A stretch of 64,000 nt of DNA, taken from NCBI RefSeq assembly GCF_016907695.1, contig NZ_JAFBCK010000001.1, positions 5,692,001-5,756,000 of the forward strand, read 5' to 3'. How positions within the stretch are numbered: the stretch's first letter is position 1; every line of letters starts with the position of its first letter. Shown piece by piece: positions 45,901 through 51,945 of the stretch. The notes below the pieces were generated by a model. It ran no database searches. It saw only the letters and a program-made list of their open reading frames with translations, and had not been told where the DNA came from. Position numbers and translations under genes: made by a program. This DNA is from Actinokineospora baliensis (GTDB lineage Bacteria; Actinomycetota; Actinomycetes; Mycobacteriales; Pseudonocardiaceae).

Positions 45901-46480
45901 CCAGGCGCGATCTCACGGCGGCCGGGAGATCGCACTCGGGGAACAGACCGAGCTGGCTGTCGAGCACCACCCCTGCCGCGCCCGCGGCGATCGCGCCGAG
46001 CGCGGTGTGCGGGCCGATCCCGCCGCGGACCCACACCGGCGCGCCCAGCGGGAGCAGGCGCTGCAGCAGGACGAATGAGGTGAGCTCACCGATCGTGCCC
46101 GCCGCCTCGCTACCGACGGCCACGACCCCGAGCGCACCCGCGTCCAGCGCGGCGCGGGCCTGGTCAACGTCGGTCACCTCGACCAGCACCGGCAGGTGCG
46201 CGGCCAACTCCGCCACCGGCGCGCCTTGGCCGACGATCGCCAGTTCCACCCCGCGCGCGGCCAACTCGGCCGGGCGCACCGGGCAGTCCGAGCCCACCCA
46301 GGCGCCGAACCGGTCGGTCAACGCCGTGGCACGGGTCAGGACCGCGTCGGCGTCCACGCCGAGTTCGAGGACCCCCGTCCCGCCGCCCTGGCTCACCGCG
46401 GCCGCCAACCGCGGGTCGGGCAGGCCGAACGGACCTCGACCCAGCACCCGCCACCGGGCACCGACCTGCGCGTCGGACAT
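39986..46480 (-). CDS. PUFA-synthase-like PKS with two N-terminal FMN barrels: ER-ER-KS-AT-ACP-KR
   Basis: 2164 aa. Residues 1-620 contain two nitronate-monooxygenase-like TIM barrels. The first has VRGGIGPHTALGAIAAGAAG and the second IVQGPMTRVSD, GTECGGHIG and FAGGVHDE. This is the PfaD enoyl reductase fold. The KS (640-1060) has DAACASSLAALD (Cys near 808), EAHGTGT and KSQIGHAK. The AT has GHSYGE (Ser near 1245). The single ACP (near 1642) has LEADLSIDSIKRTEI, diagnostic of PUFA-type carriers. The KR has VIGGARGITA and VDYAAGND (Tyr near 2078). A strong AGGAGGAG site precedes the ATG at 46480. It heads the minus-strand operon synthase-synthase-ACP-hydrolase. Confidence 0.9.
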   Translation of the reverse strand: MSDAQVGARWRVLGRGPFGLPDPRLAAAVSQGGGTGVLELGVDADAVLTRATALTDRFGAWVGSDCPVRPAELAARGVELAIVGQGAPVAELAAHLPVLVEVTDVDQARAALDAGALGVVAVGSEAAGTIGELTSFVLLQRLLPLGAPVWVRGGIGPHTALGAIAAGAAGVVLDSQLGLFPECDLPAAVRSRLATADGSETGPVDGRRLLRGTELPLGEDAHLATSLAQRYPTAEALMRGMVRDLDSAGVDVDPRAQGEPLCRTLGVRHAIVQGPMTRVSDQPGFALAVAEQGAMPYVAVALADGPRTEDLLRRTAAQLGDRPWGAGILGFVPDELRAAQLAAVRAVRPRSVLIAGGTPAQAAALEADGIATYVHVPSPTLLDQYLDQGARRFVFEGTECGGHIGPRSSFSLWEAQLGVLAARADVEGVEVLFAGGVHDEISAAAVAAMAAPQARRGVGVGVLMGTAYLFTDEAVRHGAITDRYQREVMAADRTVTVRTAPGHETRCLPTPFVSHFETTAEDLAARGVGVRERWQVLEELNVGRLRIASKGLRREGADLVDVDDDGQFAEGMYMVGQAAVLRGERTDIAALHRAVTDGAAALLGARRRPARVETRTEPKPLDVAIVGMACVFPGSTDLDGFWSGILRGRDDVTEVPPHRWDTELFFREGGGEPGTTPSKWGGFLPQVPFDPMSFGIPPASMGSIDPAQLLSLEVSRRALADAGYLDRPFPRERTGVIFGAEAGGDLSSATVVRGVLPSWLGELPEELAALLPTLTEDSFPGTLTNVISGRVANRLDLGGANYTVDAACASSLAALDLACRDLAHGGADMMLCGAVDLHNGINDYLMFTSAGALSPTGRCRPFARDSDGIALGEGVACLVLKRLADAERDGDRVYAVVRAVGSASDGRSLGLTAPRPEGQRNALTRAYEAAGVSPAAVGLVEAHGTGTVVGDSTELTSLTDFFVAAGAQPGTCGLGSVKSQIGHAKCAAGLAGVIKAALSLWHGVLPPTLHLSEPIAGWDRQRSPFTFDTAARPWLTARGDRVAGVSAFGFGGTNFHAVLTTGAGGPLQRHALRDWDAELFLLRSTEAARDLLALITDDTTLADLAVEVSGWSRATPVQHAVVARDTAELADALRAALDGRAHRALVTALADADPGKIAFLVPGQGSQRTGMLSGLFVAFPDLKAGLDSPVAATAFPPAAFDPDAVVAQDAALRDTRVAQPALGLAAVAVAELLDRVGVRPDLLGGHSYGELVALSVAGSFDRAALLRLSARRAEAIMTVARDEPGTMAAVRAPLADVAALLGEWGLDGDVVVANHNGPEQVVLSGPTERVVDAVDRLRAAGLSAKRIPVACAFHSAVVAPAADLFATALADEEIRPPGLPVYANRTAAAYSSTSDVRAELAAQVAAPVRFVEQVRAMHAAGARTFVEVGPGSVLTGLVGAILAEESHTAVACDPGAPGLRGVLTALARLAVAGVPVDTDWLVRGRGRAPRPPAPWTVDGQLVRRADGTIPTGALVPAERITRSLMSPDTPAIARDPREEVVTSFLRTNREIVSAQRDVLLGYLGYAAPAAPVVAMAPPALAPAPVLVVPAAPAIAEPTPEPAAAVEVPTDVLAAVVDVISARTGYPPEMIDGDLDLEADLSIDSIKRTEIAGTLIAKLGVDAEGSVHDELHRRRSAQSMADWLNERLGLVEATLPQIGAVAGVPPRRFLPRAIPAAQRALAPDLTSRRVRVVHELADGEYAEAVAAMVADHGGQVHDGGDIVVVLTPLTPADDPVAPKVFATVRDAVAGGADTVLVVSPHEDGQAPAHAAGLRGLVRSVHQEHPALLVRLVEITPGMPPAALAQVLAAELADHAELPVVRHVDGQRYAFDVVEAQLAGGESALGFDRDSVVLVIGGARGITARCCAALAAATGCHLELAGRTPWPPESAPPPELATADEVALRAAFAAEGRPLAEVDRAVRQFLAQREVTATVAQVRAVGGRVDYRSVDVRDGAAVRQLVKDVHARHGRLDGVVYAAGILDDRLMLQKDDASFHRVFSTKVDGARALLDALAETGIRPGVTVLFGSVSGVFGNRGQVDYAAGNDALETLGTAFAASSGCRVLTVHWGPWAPVGEHAGMVSAELARDLDRRGIGLIDPDAGAESLVRELADGGQDSRAVVYTAWV

Positions 46481-46658
46481 CGCTCCTCCTGAAATCCTGG
46501 GACTGGGCGCGCCATTTCCGGGAAAATGTGAACGCCCCGTCAGCCGCTCGGTGCGACAATGCCCGCGCCGACACCACGTCCACCAGATTCACTGAATCGG
46601 TTTGAGTGCGGCTTGAGCAAGATTTCAGCACCCGGTTGGGTATGTCGCGACCGTGTTA

Positions 46659-46726
46659 GCGTCCAGCGGTGGACGCGATTTCCGCGGGTGTATTCCCACC
46701 TGCGAGCGGGGCGTCATCGCAGGTGG
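46659..46726 (+). promoter_or_regulatory. Two inverted repeats upstream of the SDR gene
   Basis: GCGTCCA-GCGG-TGGACGC (46659-46676) has perfect 7-bp arms. CCACCTGCGA (46696-46705) and TCGCAGGTGG (46717-46726) form a perfect 10-bp inverted repeat with an 11-base spacer, ending just before the Shine-Dalgarno (AAGGGGAG) of the SDR gene. They lie in the 266-bp divergent gap facing the giant PKS operon. The first may be a regulator site and the second a leader hairpin; which is inference. Confidence 0.5.
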
Positions 46727-46746
46727 AACGCGAAGGGGAGAAACTC

Positions 46747-47571
46747 ATGGAGCTGACCGGCCGCGTCGCCGTGCTCACCGGGGCCGGGCACGGCATGGGC
46801 GCGGCGATGGCCGCCAGGTTCGCGGCGGCGGGCGCGCGCGGGGTCGTGGTGTCCGACCTCGACGGCGCCGCCGCGGCCGACGTGGCGGCGGCGATCACCC
46901 GTGCTGGCGGCAGAGCTGTTGGCAGACAAGCGGATGCGGCGTCGCGCACCGATCTGCGCGCGCTCGTCGAGGTGGCGCTCGACGAGTACGGCCGCCTGGA
47001 TGTCTTCTGCTCCAACGCGGGCGTGGTGTTCGGCACCGGGGTGCACGCCTCCGACGAGCACTGGCGCCGTTCCTTCGAACTCAACGTGCTGCAACACGTC
47101 TACGCCGCGCAGGCGGCGCTTCCCGCGATGCTGGCCGCCCGCGACGGATATCTCGTGATCACCGCTTCCGGCGCGGGCCTGTTGACGTTGCCCGGTGACG
47201 CGCCCTACTCGGTCACCAAGCACGCCGCGGTGGCGCTGGCGGAATGGCTCGCGATGACATACCGGACGCGGGGAATCCGCGTCAGCGCACTGTGCCCCCT
47301 TGGCGTGCGAACCCCTTTCCTCATCGACGGCGTGCGCGCCGACCACCCGGCGGCCAACGCGGTGCTGGCCATGGGGCCGCTGATCGAACCCGAGGAAGTC
47401 GCCGACGCCGTCCTGGCCGCCATGGCGAAGGAAGAACTGCTGATCCTGCCGCACCCAGAGGCGGGCGAGGCGTACGCGCGCAAGGCGGCCGACCCCGACG
47501 AGTGGCTGCGCGAGACCGCGGCGACGGTGGCGAACGCGCGCTCGTCGGCACCGTCGAACGGGAAGGGCTGA
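46747..47571 (+). CDS. Short-chain dehydrogenase/reductase
   Basis: 274 aa with the NAD(P) motif LTGAGHGMGAAMAARF, the NAG motif CSNAGVVFG, catalytic Ser in VITASGAG and the YxxxK pair APYSVTKHAA. All catalytic residues are present. Start ATG 46747 is chosen for its AAGGGGAG site; the longer frame includes an untranslated leader. It stops 2 bp before the aldo/keto reductase-like gene, so the two are co-transcribed, divergent from the giant synthases. It probably oxidises or reduces a hydroxyl/keto group on the product; direction and substrate are unknown. Confidence 0.9.
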   Translation: MELTGRVAVLTGAGHGMGAAMAARFAAAGARGVVVSDLDGAAAADVAAAITRAGGRAVGRQADAASRTDLRALVEVALDEYGRLDVFCSNAGVVFGTGVHASDEHWRRSFELNVLQHVYAAQAALPAMLAARDGYLVITASGAGLLTLPGDAPYSVTKHAAVALAEWLAMTYRTRGIRVSALCPLGVRTPFLIDGVRADHPAANAVLAMGPLIEPEEVADAVLAAMAKEELLILPHPEAGEAYARKAADPDEWLRETAATVANARSSAPSNGKG

Positions 47572-47573
47572 CC

Positions 47574-48575
47574 GTGCGCTACCGCAACCTGGGCGACAGC
47601 GGCCTGGTGGTCAGCGAGATCGGGTACGGCAACTGGCTCACCCACGGCCCCGACGGGGAGATGTGCGTGCACGCCGCGGTCGAGGAAGGGGTGACGCTGT
47701 TCCACACCGCCGCCGCGTGGGGGCGGGGCGCGGCGGAGGAGTCGCTCGCCCGCGGCCTGACGGGCACACCGCGCGACGACGTCGTCATCAGCACCGGCGT
47801 GTTCTGGCCCGAGGAGGGCGGCCCGTCGCGGGGCGGGCTCAGCCGCAAGAGCCTGTTCGCGTCCCTGCACGGGTCGCTGCGCAGGCTCAACACCGACCAC
47901 GTCGACCTGTACCACCTGCTGCGCTTCGACTACCAGACGCCGCTGGAGGAGACGTTCACCGCGCTGTCGGACCTGGTGCGGCAGGGGAAGGTGCACTACG
48001 TCGCGACCTCCGAGTGGACCGCGGCGCAGATCCAGCAGGCGGCGGGACTGGCCGAGCGGCACCGGGTTCCGCTGGTGGGCAACCAGCCGCAGTACTCGAT
48101 GCTGTGGCGGGTACCGGAGTCCCAGGTGATCCCGGCGTGCGAGCGGTTGGGGATCGGGCAACTGGCAACGGTGTCGCTGGCGCAGGGTGTGCTCGCGGGC
48201 CGCTACACCGGCGGGACGGTCCCGGCGGACTCCCGCGCGGCGGGCGGCGACCTGGCCAGGGCGCTGGTGTGGCCGCTGCTGCACGAGGACCTGCTCTCCA
48301 GGATCGAGCCGCTGCGCGGGGTCGCGGGCGCGCGCGGGCTGACCATGGCACAACTCGCACTGGCCTGGGTGCTGCAGAACCCGCTGGTGGCCACCGTCGT
48401 CGTGGGCGCGTCGCGGCCCGAGCAGGTGCGCGAGAACGTGGCCGCCGCGGGCGTCCGGCTCGACCTCGACGTGCTCGGCCAGGTCGACCAACTATTGGGA
48501 AGTTTCGTGCAAACTGACCCAAGGCTGACATTCACGCCGCCGCAATACCGCACGACAGATGTCGTGGGCCTATAG
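47574..48575 (+). CDS. Aldo/keto reductase-fold protein lacking the catalytic tetrad
   Basis: 333 aa, with the whole AKR barrel recognisable: VRYRNLGDSGLVVSEIGYGN at the start and RPEQVRENVAAAG as the cofactor region near the end. Yet all four catalytic positions are changed. Asp is His44 (LFHTA), Tyr is Trp49 (AWGRG), Lys is Gly75 (STGVFW) and His is Leu116 (HLLRFD). Local similarity is highest to the AKR6/Kv-beta group. It cannot be an ordinary reductase. A binding, isomerising or regulatory role is possible. GTG 47574 with AAGGG upstream is the start. Its stop codon lies inside a palindrome that begins the LysR control region. Confidence 0.82.
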   Translation: MRYRNLGDSGLVVSEIGYGNWLTHGPDGEMCVHAAVEEGVTLFHTAAAWGRGAAEESLARGLTGTPRDDVVISTGVFWPEEGGPSRGGLSRKSLFASLHGSLRRLNTDHVDLYHLLRFDYQTPLEETFTALSDLVRQGKVHYVATSEWTAAQIQQAAGLAERHRVPLVGNQPQYSMLWRVPESQVIPACERLGIGQLATVSLAQGVLAGRYTGGTVPADSRAAGGDLARALVWPLLHEDLLSRIEPLRGVAGARGLTMAQLALAWVLQNPLVATVVVGASRPEQVRENVAAAGVRLDLDVLGQVDQLLGSFVQTDPRLTFTPPQYRTTDVVGL

Positions 48576-48654
48576 CGGACCGCTATGAAAAATTGGGATA
48601 GACCACGGCGCGGGAAGCAGCCCTATAGTGGACCGGCGGTCCGACCGACCGCTA
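48572..48654 (+). promoter_or_regulatory. Operator array upstream of the LysR gene
   Basis: ATAGCGG-A-CCGCTAT (48572-48586) is a perfect palindrome overlapping the preceding stop codon. A second related copy starts CCTATAGTGGACCG at 48622 and contains GGACCG-G-CGGTCC (48630-48642); a half-site CCGCTAT ends at 48654. Both copies share TATAG(C/T)GGACCG, 50 bp apart. The spacing and the T/A-rich half-sites suit autoregulation by the LysR-type protein encoded just downstream. Confidence 0.6.
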
Positions 48655-48766
48655 TTTCTTCCTGCGAGCGGCGATTCCGCCCCGGGGCGGGCCGCCGGTC
48701 CTCCACGGGCGCGTCGTGCCGACCCGGCGCGATCGGCGTGCCCCCGCCCTGCGGACGGAGAAACAC

Positions 48767-49738
48767 ATGGAGGTCGAGATCCGCCACCTGCGCGTGATCG
48801 TGGCCATCGCCGAATCCGGCAGCCTCAACCGCGCGTCGAAGGTCCTCGGACTGTCCCAACCCGGGCTCACCAGCCAACTCCAGCGGATCGAGAACAGCCT
48901 GGGCGGTCAGCTGTTCTTCCGCGCCGAGGGCGGCTCGAGCCCCACCCCGTACGGCCACAACGTGCTCGCCGAGGCCCGCGCGGTGCTGCGCGGCCTGCAG
49001 GGCATCCGCAGCCGGGCCGAGTCCCAGGCCAGGCACGCCACCGCGGCGCCGACCAGGGTGGGCGGCAACGCCGGGTTCCTGCACCTGGCGCTGAGCCGCT
49101 GGCTGGCCGGGCGCCCGTGGGTGTGCGGGATGCGGCTGACGGAGGAGAACGACCCGCGCACCAGCATCGATATGGTCACCAACGGGGTGCTGGACCTGGC
49201 GGTCGTCTACGAGTGGCCCGGCTTCACCCAGGCGCTGGGCGACAGCGTGCGCGGCCAGGTGATCGTGCGCGACGAGCCGGTGCTGGTGATGGTGTCGCCC
49301 GACCACCCGCTCGCGGGTGAGCGCACCGTGCGACTGGACGCGGTGGCCGAGTTCCCGTGGGTGGACGAGCCGCCGGAGATGAGCCAGTGGCCGGTGTACC
49401 TGCGCCAGGTCTGCCACCGCTACGGGGTGTCGATGGACCAGCAGCACGAGGTCCTGTTCCCACCCACAGCGCACGAGCTGGTCGCCACGCGCGCGGCCAT
49501 CGCCCCGGCGCTGATCACCACCCAGGACATCGCGGGCCGCATCCGCCTGCGCGGCCTCGACGGCAGCCCGCTGCGGCAGCGGCTGCGCGTGGTCTACCGG
49601 CCGGACACCCCCGCGGGCGCGCACATCGAGGAGATCTGCGCCGAGCTGATCGCGATCTACCACCGGCAGGGCTCCCGCAACGACTACTTCCGCACGTGGT
49701 GGGCCGACGAGGGCAGACACGGGGCACTGGCACTTTAA
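48767..49738 (+). CDS. LysR-family transcriptional regulator
   Basis: 323 aa with an N-terminal winged helix-turn-helix at residues 1-60 (LRVIVAIAESGSLNRASKVLGLSQPGLTSQLQRIE, read in two parts) and a LysR substrate-binding domain from about 90 to 300 (LDLAVVYEW, VSPDHPLAGERTVRL, EFPWVDEPPE). ATG 48767 follows CGGAG. It is separated from the aldo/keto reductase-like gene by 191 bp holding palindromic repeats. Probably a cluster regulator responding to a small molecule; the inducer is unknown. Confidence 0.92.
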   Translation: MEVEIRHLRVIVAIAESGSLNRASKVLGLSQPGLTSQLQRIENSLGGQLFFRAEGGSSPTPYGHNVLAEARAVLRGLQGIRSRAESQARHATAAPTRVGGNAGFLHLALSRWLAGRPWVCGMRLTEENDPRTSIDMVTNGVLDLAVVYEWPGFTQALGDSVRGQVIVRDEPVLVMVSPDHPLAGERTVRLDAVAEFPWVDEPPEMSQWPVYLRQVCHRYGVSMDQQHEVLFPPTAHELVATRAAIAPALITTQDIAGRIRLRGLDGSPLRQRLRVVYRPDTPAGAHIEEICAELIAIYHRQGSRNDYFRTWWADEGRHGALAL

Positions 49739-49816
49739 GTCCACTGTGGACTCCAAGGCCGCTCGCACCCCGGCGCACCCGTCACCCTCCGTGGTCCGAC
49801 CGGGTTGTGCGGAGAG

Positions 49817-51724
49817 TCACCGAGGGCTGCTGTCCAGGGCGAGTCTGGTCCGCAACTGCCGGGGCGTCACGGACACGTCGCTCAAGCGCTCGACGGCGGC
49901 CTGGTTGACGCGCGCGGCCCACCGCCGGTCGGCGGCCGGGCCGAGCGCGTCGGCCAGTTCGGCCTCCAACCGCCCGAGGAGCTCGGTCCGGCTCGAGCGG
50001 TCCCTGGTCGCGAGGCGGCGGACCTCCAAGTCCACCAGGGTCGACCACCGGCGGGCCAGCGGCGCGGGCGGCTCACCCTCCGCCGCCTCGCCCCGGTACC
50101 GGTTCTCCAGATCGCGCAGCACGGCGGCGGCGACACCGGTGGAGTGGTTCTTGATGGCGGCCAGGTTGAAGCCGAAGGCGCCCGTGCGGCCGAAGCGGAC
50201 GATCTCGTCGCCCTCGCGGGGAGCGCCCACCACGTAGATCGGGCCGGGGCGGGCGCCGGAGGCGAGCAGAGCGCCGTCGCCGGTGATCTCCACGCCCCGG
50301 TGGGTCCTGTGGTGCGGCGTGGCCAGCCCCTGGGCCAGCAGGCGCCGCCAGAGCGGGTTGTCGGACTGCTCGTAGTCCGACAACCGCCCGAAGTTCGAGA
50401 TGACCAGATCGGCGCCCAACTCGCGCTCCACCTGCCCGTCGACCACCCGGACGGCCAGGCGGGGGCCGTCGGCGCGCAGACCCATCACCCTCCCCCGGTC
50501 CAACCGCACCTGGCCGGCCAGCCTGGCCGTGTCGACGATCTCCGTGGTGTAGGGCATGGCACTGACGCGCAGGGTCGCGATGAGACTGCCGTAGCGGTCC
50601 AGCACCGCGCGCAGGTCGTGGTCGGGCAGGCGCTCGAGGATCGCGGGGAGGTGCTCCTCCCAGGCCTTGGCCACGCGCTCGGAGATCACCGAGGGGTGCT
50701 CGTCGGCGTACTTCACGGCCACGAACCGGCACGCCTTGTTCCACTGCACGGCCAACTGCCGCACCAGGTCCGCACCACCGCGCGTCGGATCGATGACCGG
50801 CGGCGGCACGTGGAACACCCGGTGCTTGTGATCGACGGGATAGGGCTTCGGCGTCAGGCGCGACTGGGAGATCAGGTGGACGGCGCCCCGGTGACCGCGG
50901 CGCAACAGCATCGCCGCCATGTCATATGCACTCAGTAGACTACCGACAACCGCGACTGTGGCATCCGGACGCAGCGCGTTGATCCGATCGACAGCGTCCT
51001 GACTGTACGGGTGGCGTACATAGGCGGGGTGGCCGAGAACGGCGTCCGCGTAGTGCGGGTGGCGCAACTCGGGACCGGTCGCCAGCACCACGCAGTCCGC
51101 TTCGAGCACACCCCCGCTGTCGGATCGGCTGCCGAGCCAGGAGAACACGGCGGTGGTCCGCTCCCCCGGGACCACGTCGACGACCTCACCGTCGACTTCC
51201 CGCAGCACAACACCACTGACCGCGTCGGCCGCGGCTTCCCGCAGCCGTTGGGCGAGGTAGTCGGCGAATATCCCGCGCGGGGCGGGGCCGGATTCGGTGA
51301 AGGCGAACCCCCGCCATTCCGGCGGCCACGCGCTCCGATCGGCCTCATGGCCGCACCAGGCCAGGAAATCGTCCACGTCCTCGCGGAAAACAGACATCCG
51401 CCCGGCTTGGATGTTGAAAACGTGGTGCCAGGGGTTGCCGGTGGGGTAATAGGCGGGACCGGCGTTGCGGTGCGCGGGTTCCCGGTCCACCAGCACGACC
51501 TCCACCGGTTCGGTGGCGAACCGGAGCAGGCGGATGGCGGTCGCGGTACCCGCCAAACCGGCCCCCACCACCAGGATCCGGCGGTGCGGGGCGTGCTCGT
51601 GCGTGCTCGGAATACTGGCATCCTCGGTGCGCAAGGCGTTCTCCGGCGGTAAAGGCGGCGCGGTGGACTGGGCGTCAGAGTGAGGTGGTGGTCGAAACCC
51701 GTTGGTGACCACACGGCACAACAA
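49817..51724 (-). CDS. FAD/NAD(P)-binding protein, NAD_binding_9/HpyO-like
   Basis: Up to 635 aa. After about 45 poorly conserved residues it shows RRILVVGAGLAGTATAIRLL (FAD Rossmann), then DREPAHRNAGPAYYPTGNPWHHVFNIQAGRMS-type sequence and VAVVGSLLSAYDMAAMLLRRG (second nucleotide site). This matches large flavoproteins of the FAD-NAD(P)-binding group, some of which are N- or C-oxygenases in natural-product loci. The start is unclear (TTG 51724 or GTG 51712) as no good Shine-Dalgarno is seen. It converges with the LysR gene. It may be the last gene of the polyketide locus or unrelated. Confidence 0.7.
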   Translation of the reverse strand: MLCRVVTNGFRPPPHSDAQSTAPPLPPENALRTEDASIPSTHEHAPHRRILVVGAGLAGTATAIRLLRFATEPVEVVLVDREPAHRNAGPAYYPTGNPWHHVFNIQAGRMSVFREDVDDFLAWCGHEADRSAWPPEWRGFAFTESGPAPRGIFADYLAQRLREAAADAVSGVVLREVDGEVVDVVPGERTTAVFSWLGSRSDSGGVLEADCVVLATGPELRHPHYADAVLGHPAYVRHPYSQDAVDRINALRPDATVAVVGSLLSAYDMAAMLLRRGHRGAVHLISQSRLTPKPYPVDHKHRVFHVPPPVIDPTRGGADLVRQLAVQWNKACRFVAVKYADEHPSVISERVAKAWEEHLPAILERLPDHDLRAVLDRYGSLIATLRVSAMPYTTEIVDTARLAGQVRLDRGRVMGLRADGPRLAVRVVDGQVERELGADLVISNFGRLSDYEQSDNPLWRRLLAQGLATPHHRTHRGVEITGDGALLASGARPGPIYVVGAPREGDEIVRFGRTGAFGFNLAAIKNHSTGVAAAVLRDLENRYRGEAAEGEPPAPLARRWSTLVDLEVRRLATRDRSSRTELLGRLEAELADALGPAADRRWAARVNQAAVERLSDVSVTPRQLRTRLALDSSPR

Positions 51725-51881
51725 AGACTCTCAACGCCCCACCACATTTGGCAAGTCCTCCCGCGATGAGCGCACCTGCCGGAGTTTCTCCTGTTGCGGC
51801 GCCGCTCACCCTGAGCGACGAACACCGGCCCACCCGCCGCGGCCGATGATCACTGACAGTTCACCGGTGCCGGGAAACACG

Positions 51882-51919
51882 GAGCCCGTCCGGCCACTGC
51901 GGTGGGGCCGGACGGGCTC
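51882..51919 (-). terminator. Terminator hairpin after the chitinase gene
   Basis: GAGCCCGTCCGGCC (51882-51895) and GGCCGGACGGGCTC (51906-51919) form a perfect 14-bp stem with a 10-base loop, 27 bp beyond the chitinase stop. A strong intrinsic terminator without a U-tract. Confidence 0.82.
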
Positions 51920-51945
51920 AGGGGATCGGCACTGTGTCTAGCGGT

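Noticed and set aside
35651..46480. Enediyne biosynthetic cluster
   Set aside because: The KS subtype and PPTase-like tail hint at it, but none of the conserved enediyne core genes (E3, E4, E5, E10 thioesterase) is present, and domains are spread over two proteins with N-terminal FMN barrels.
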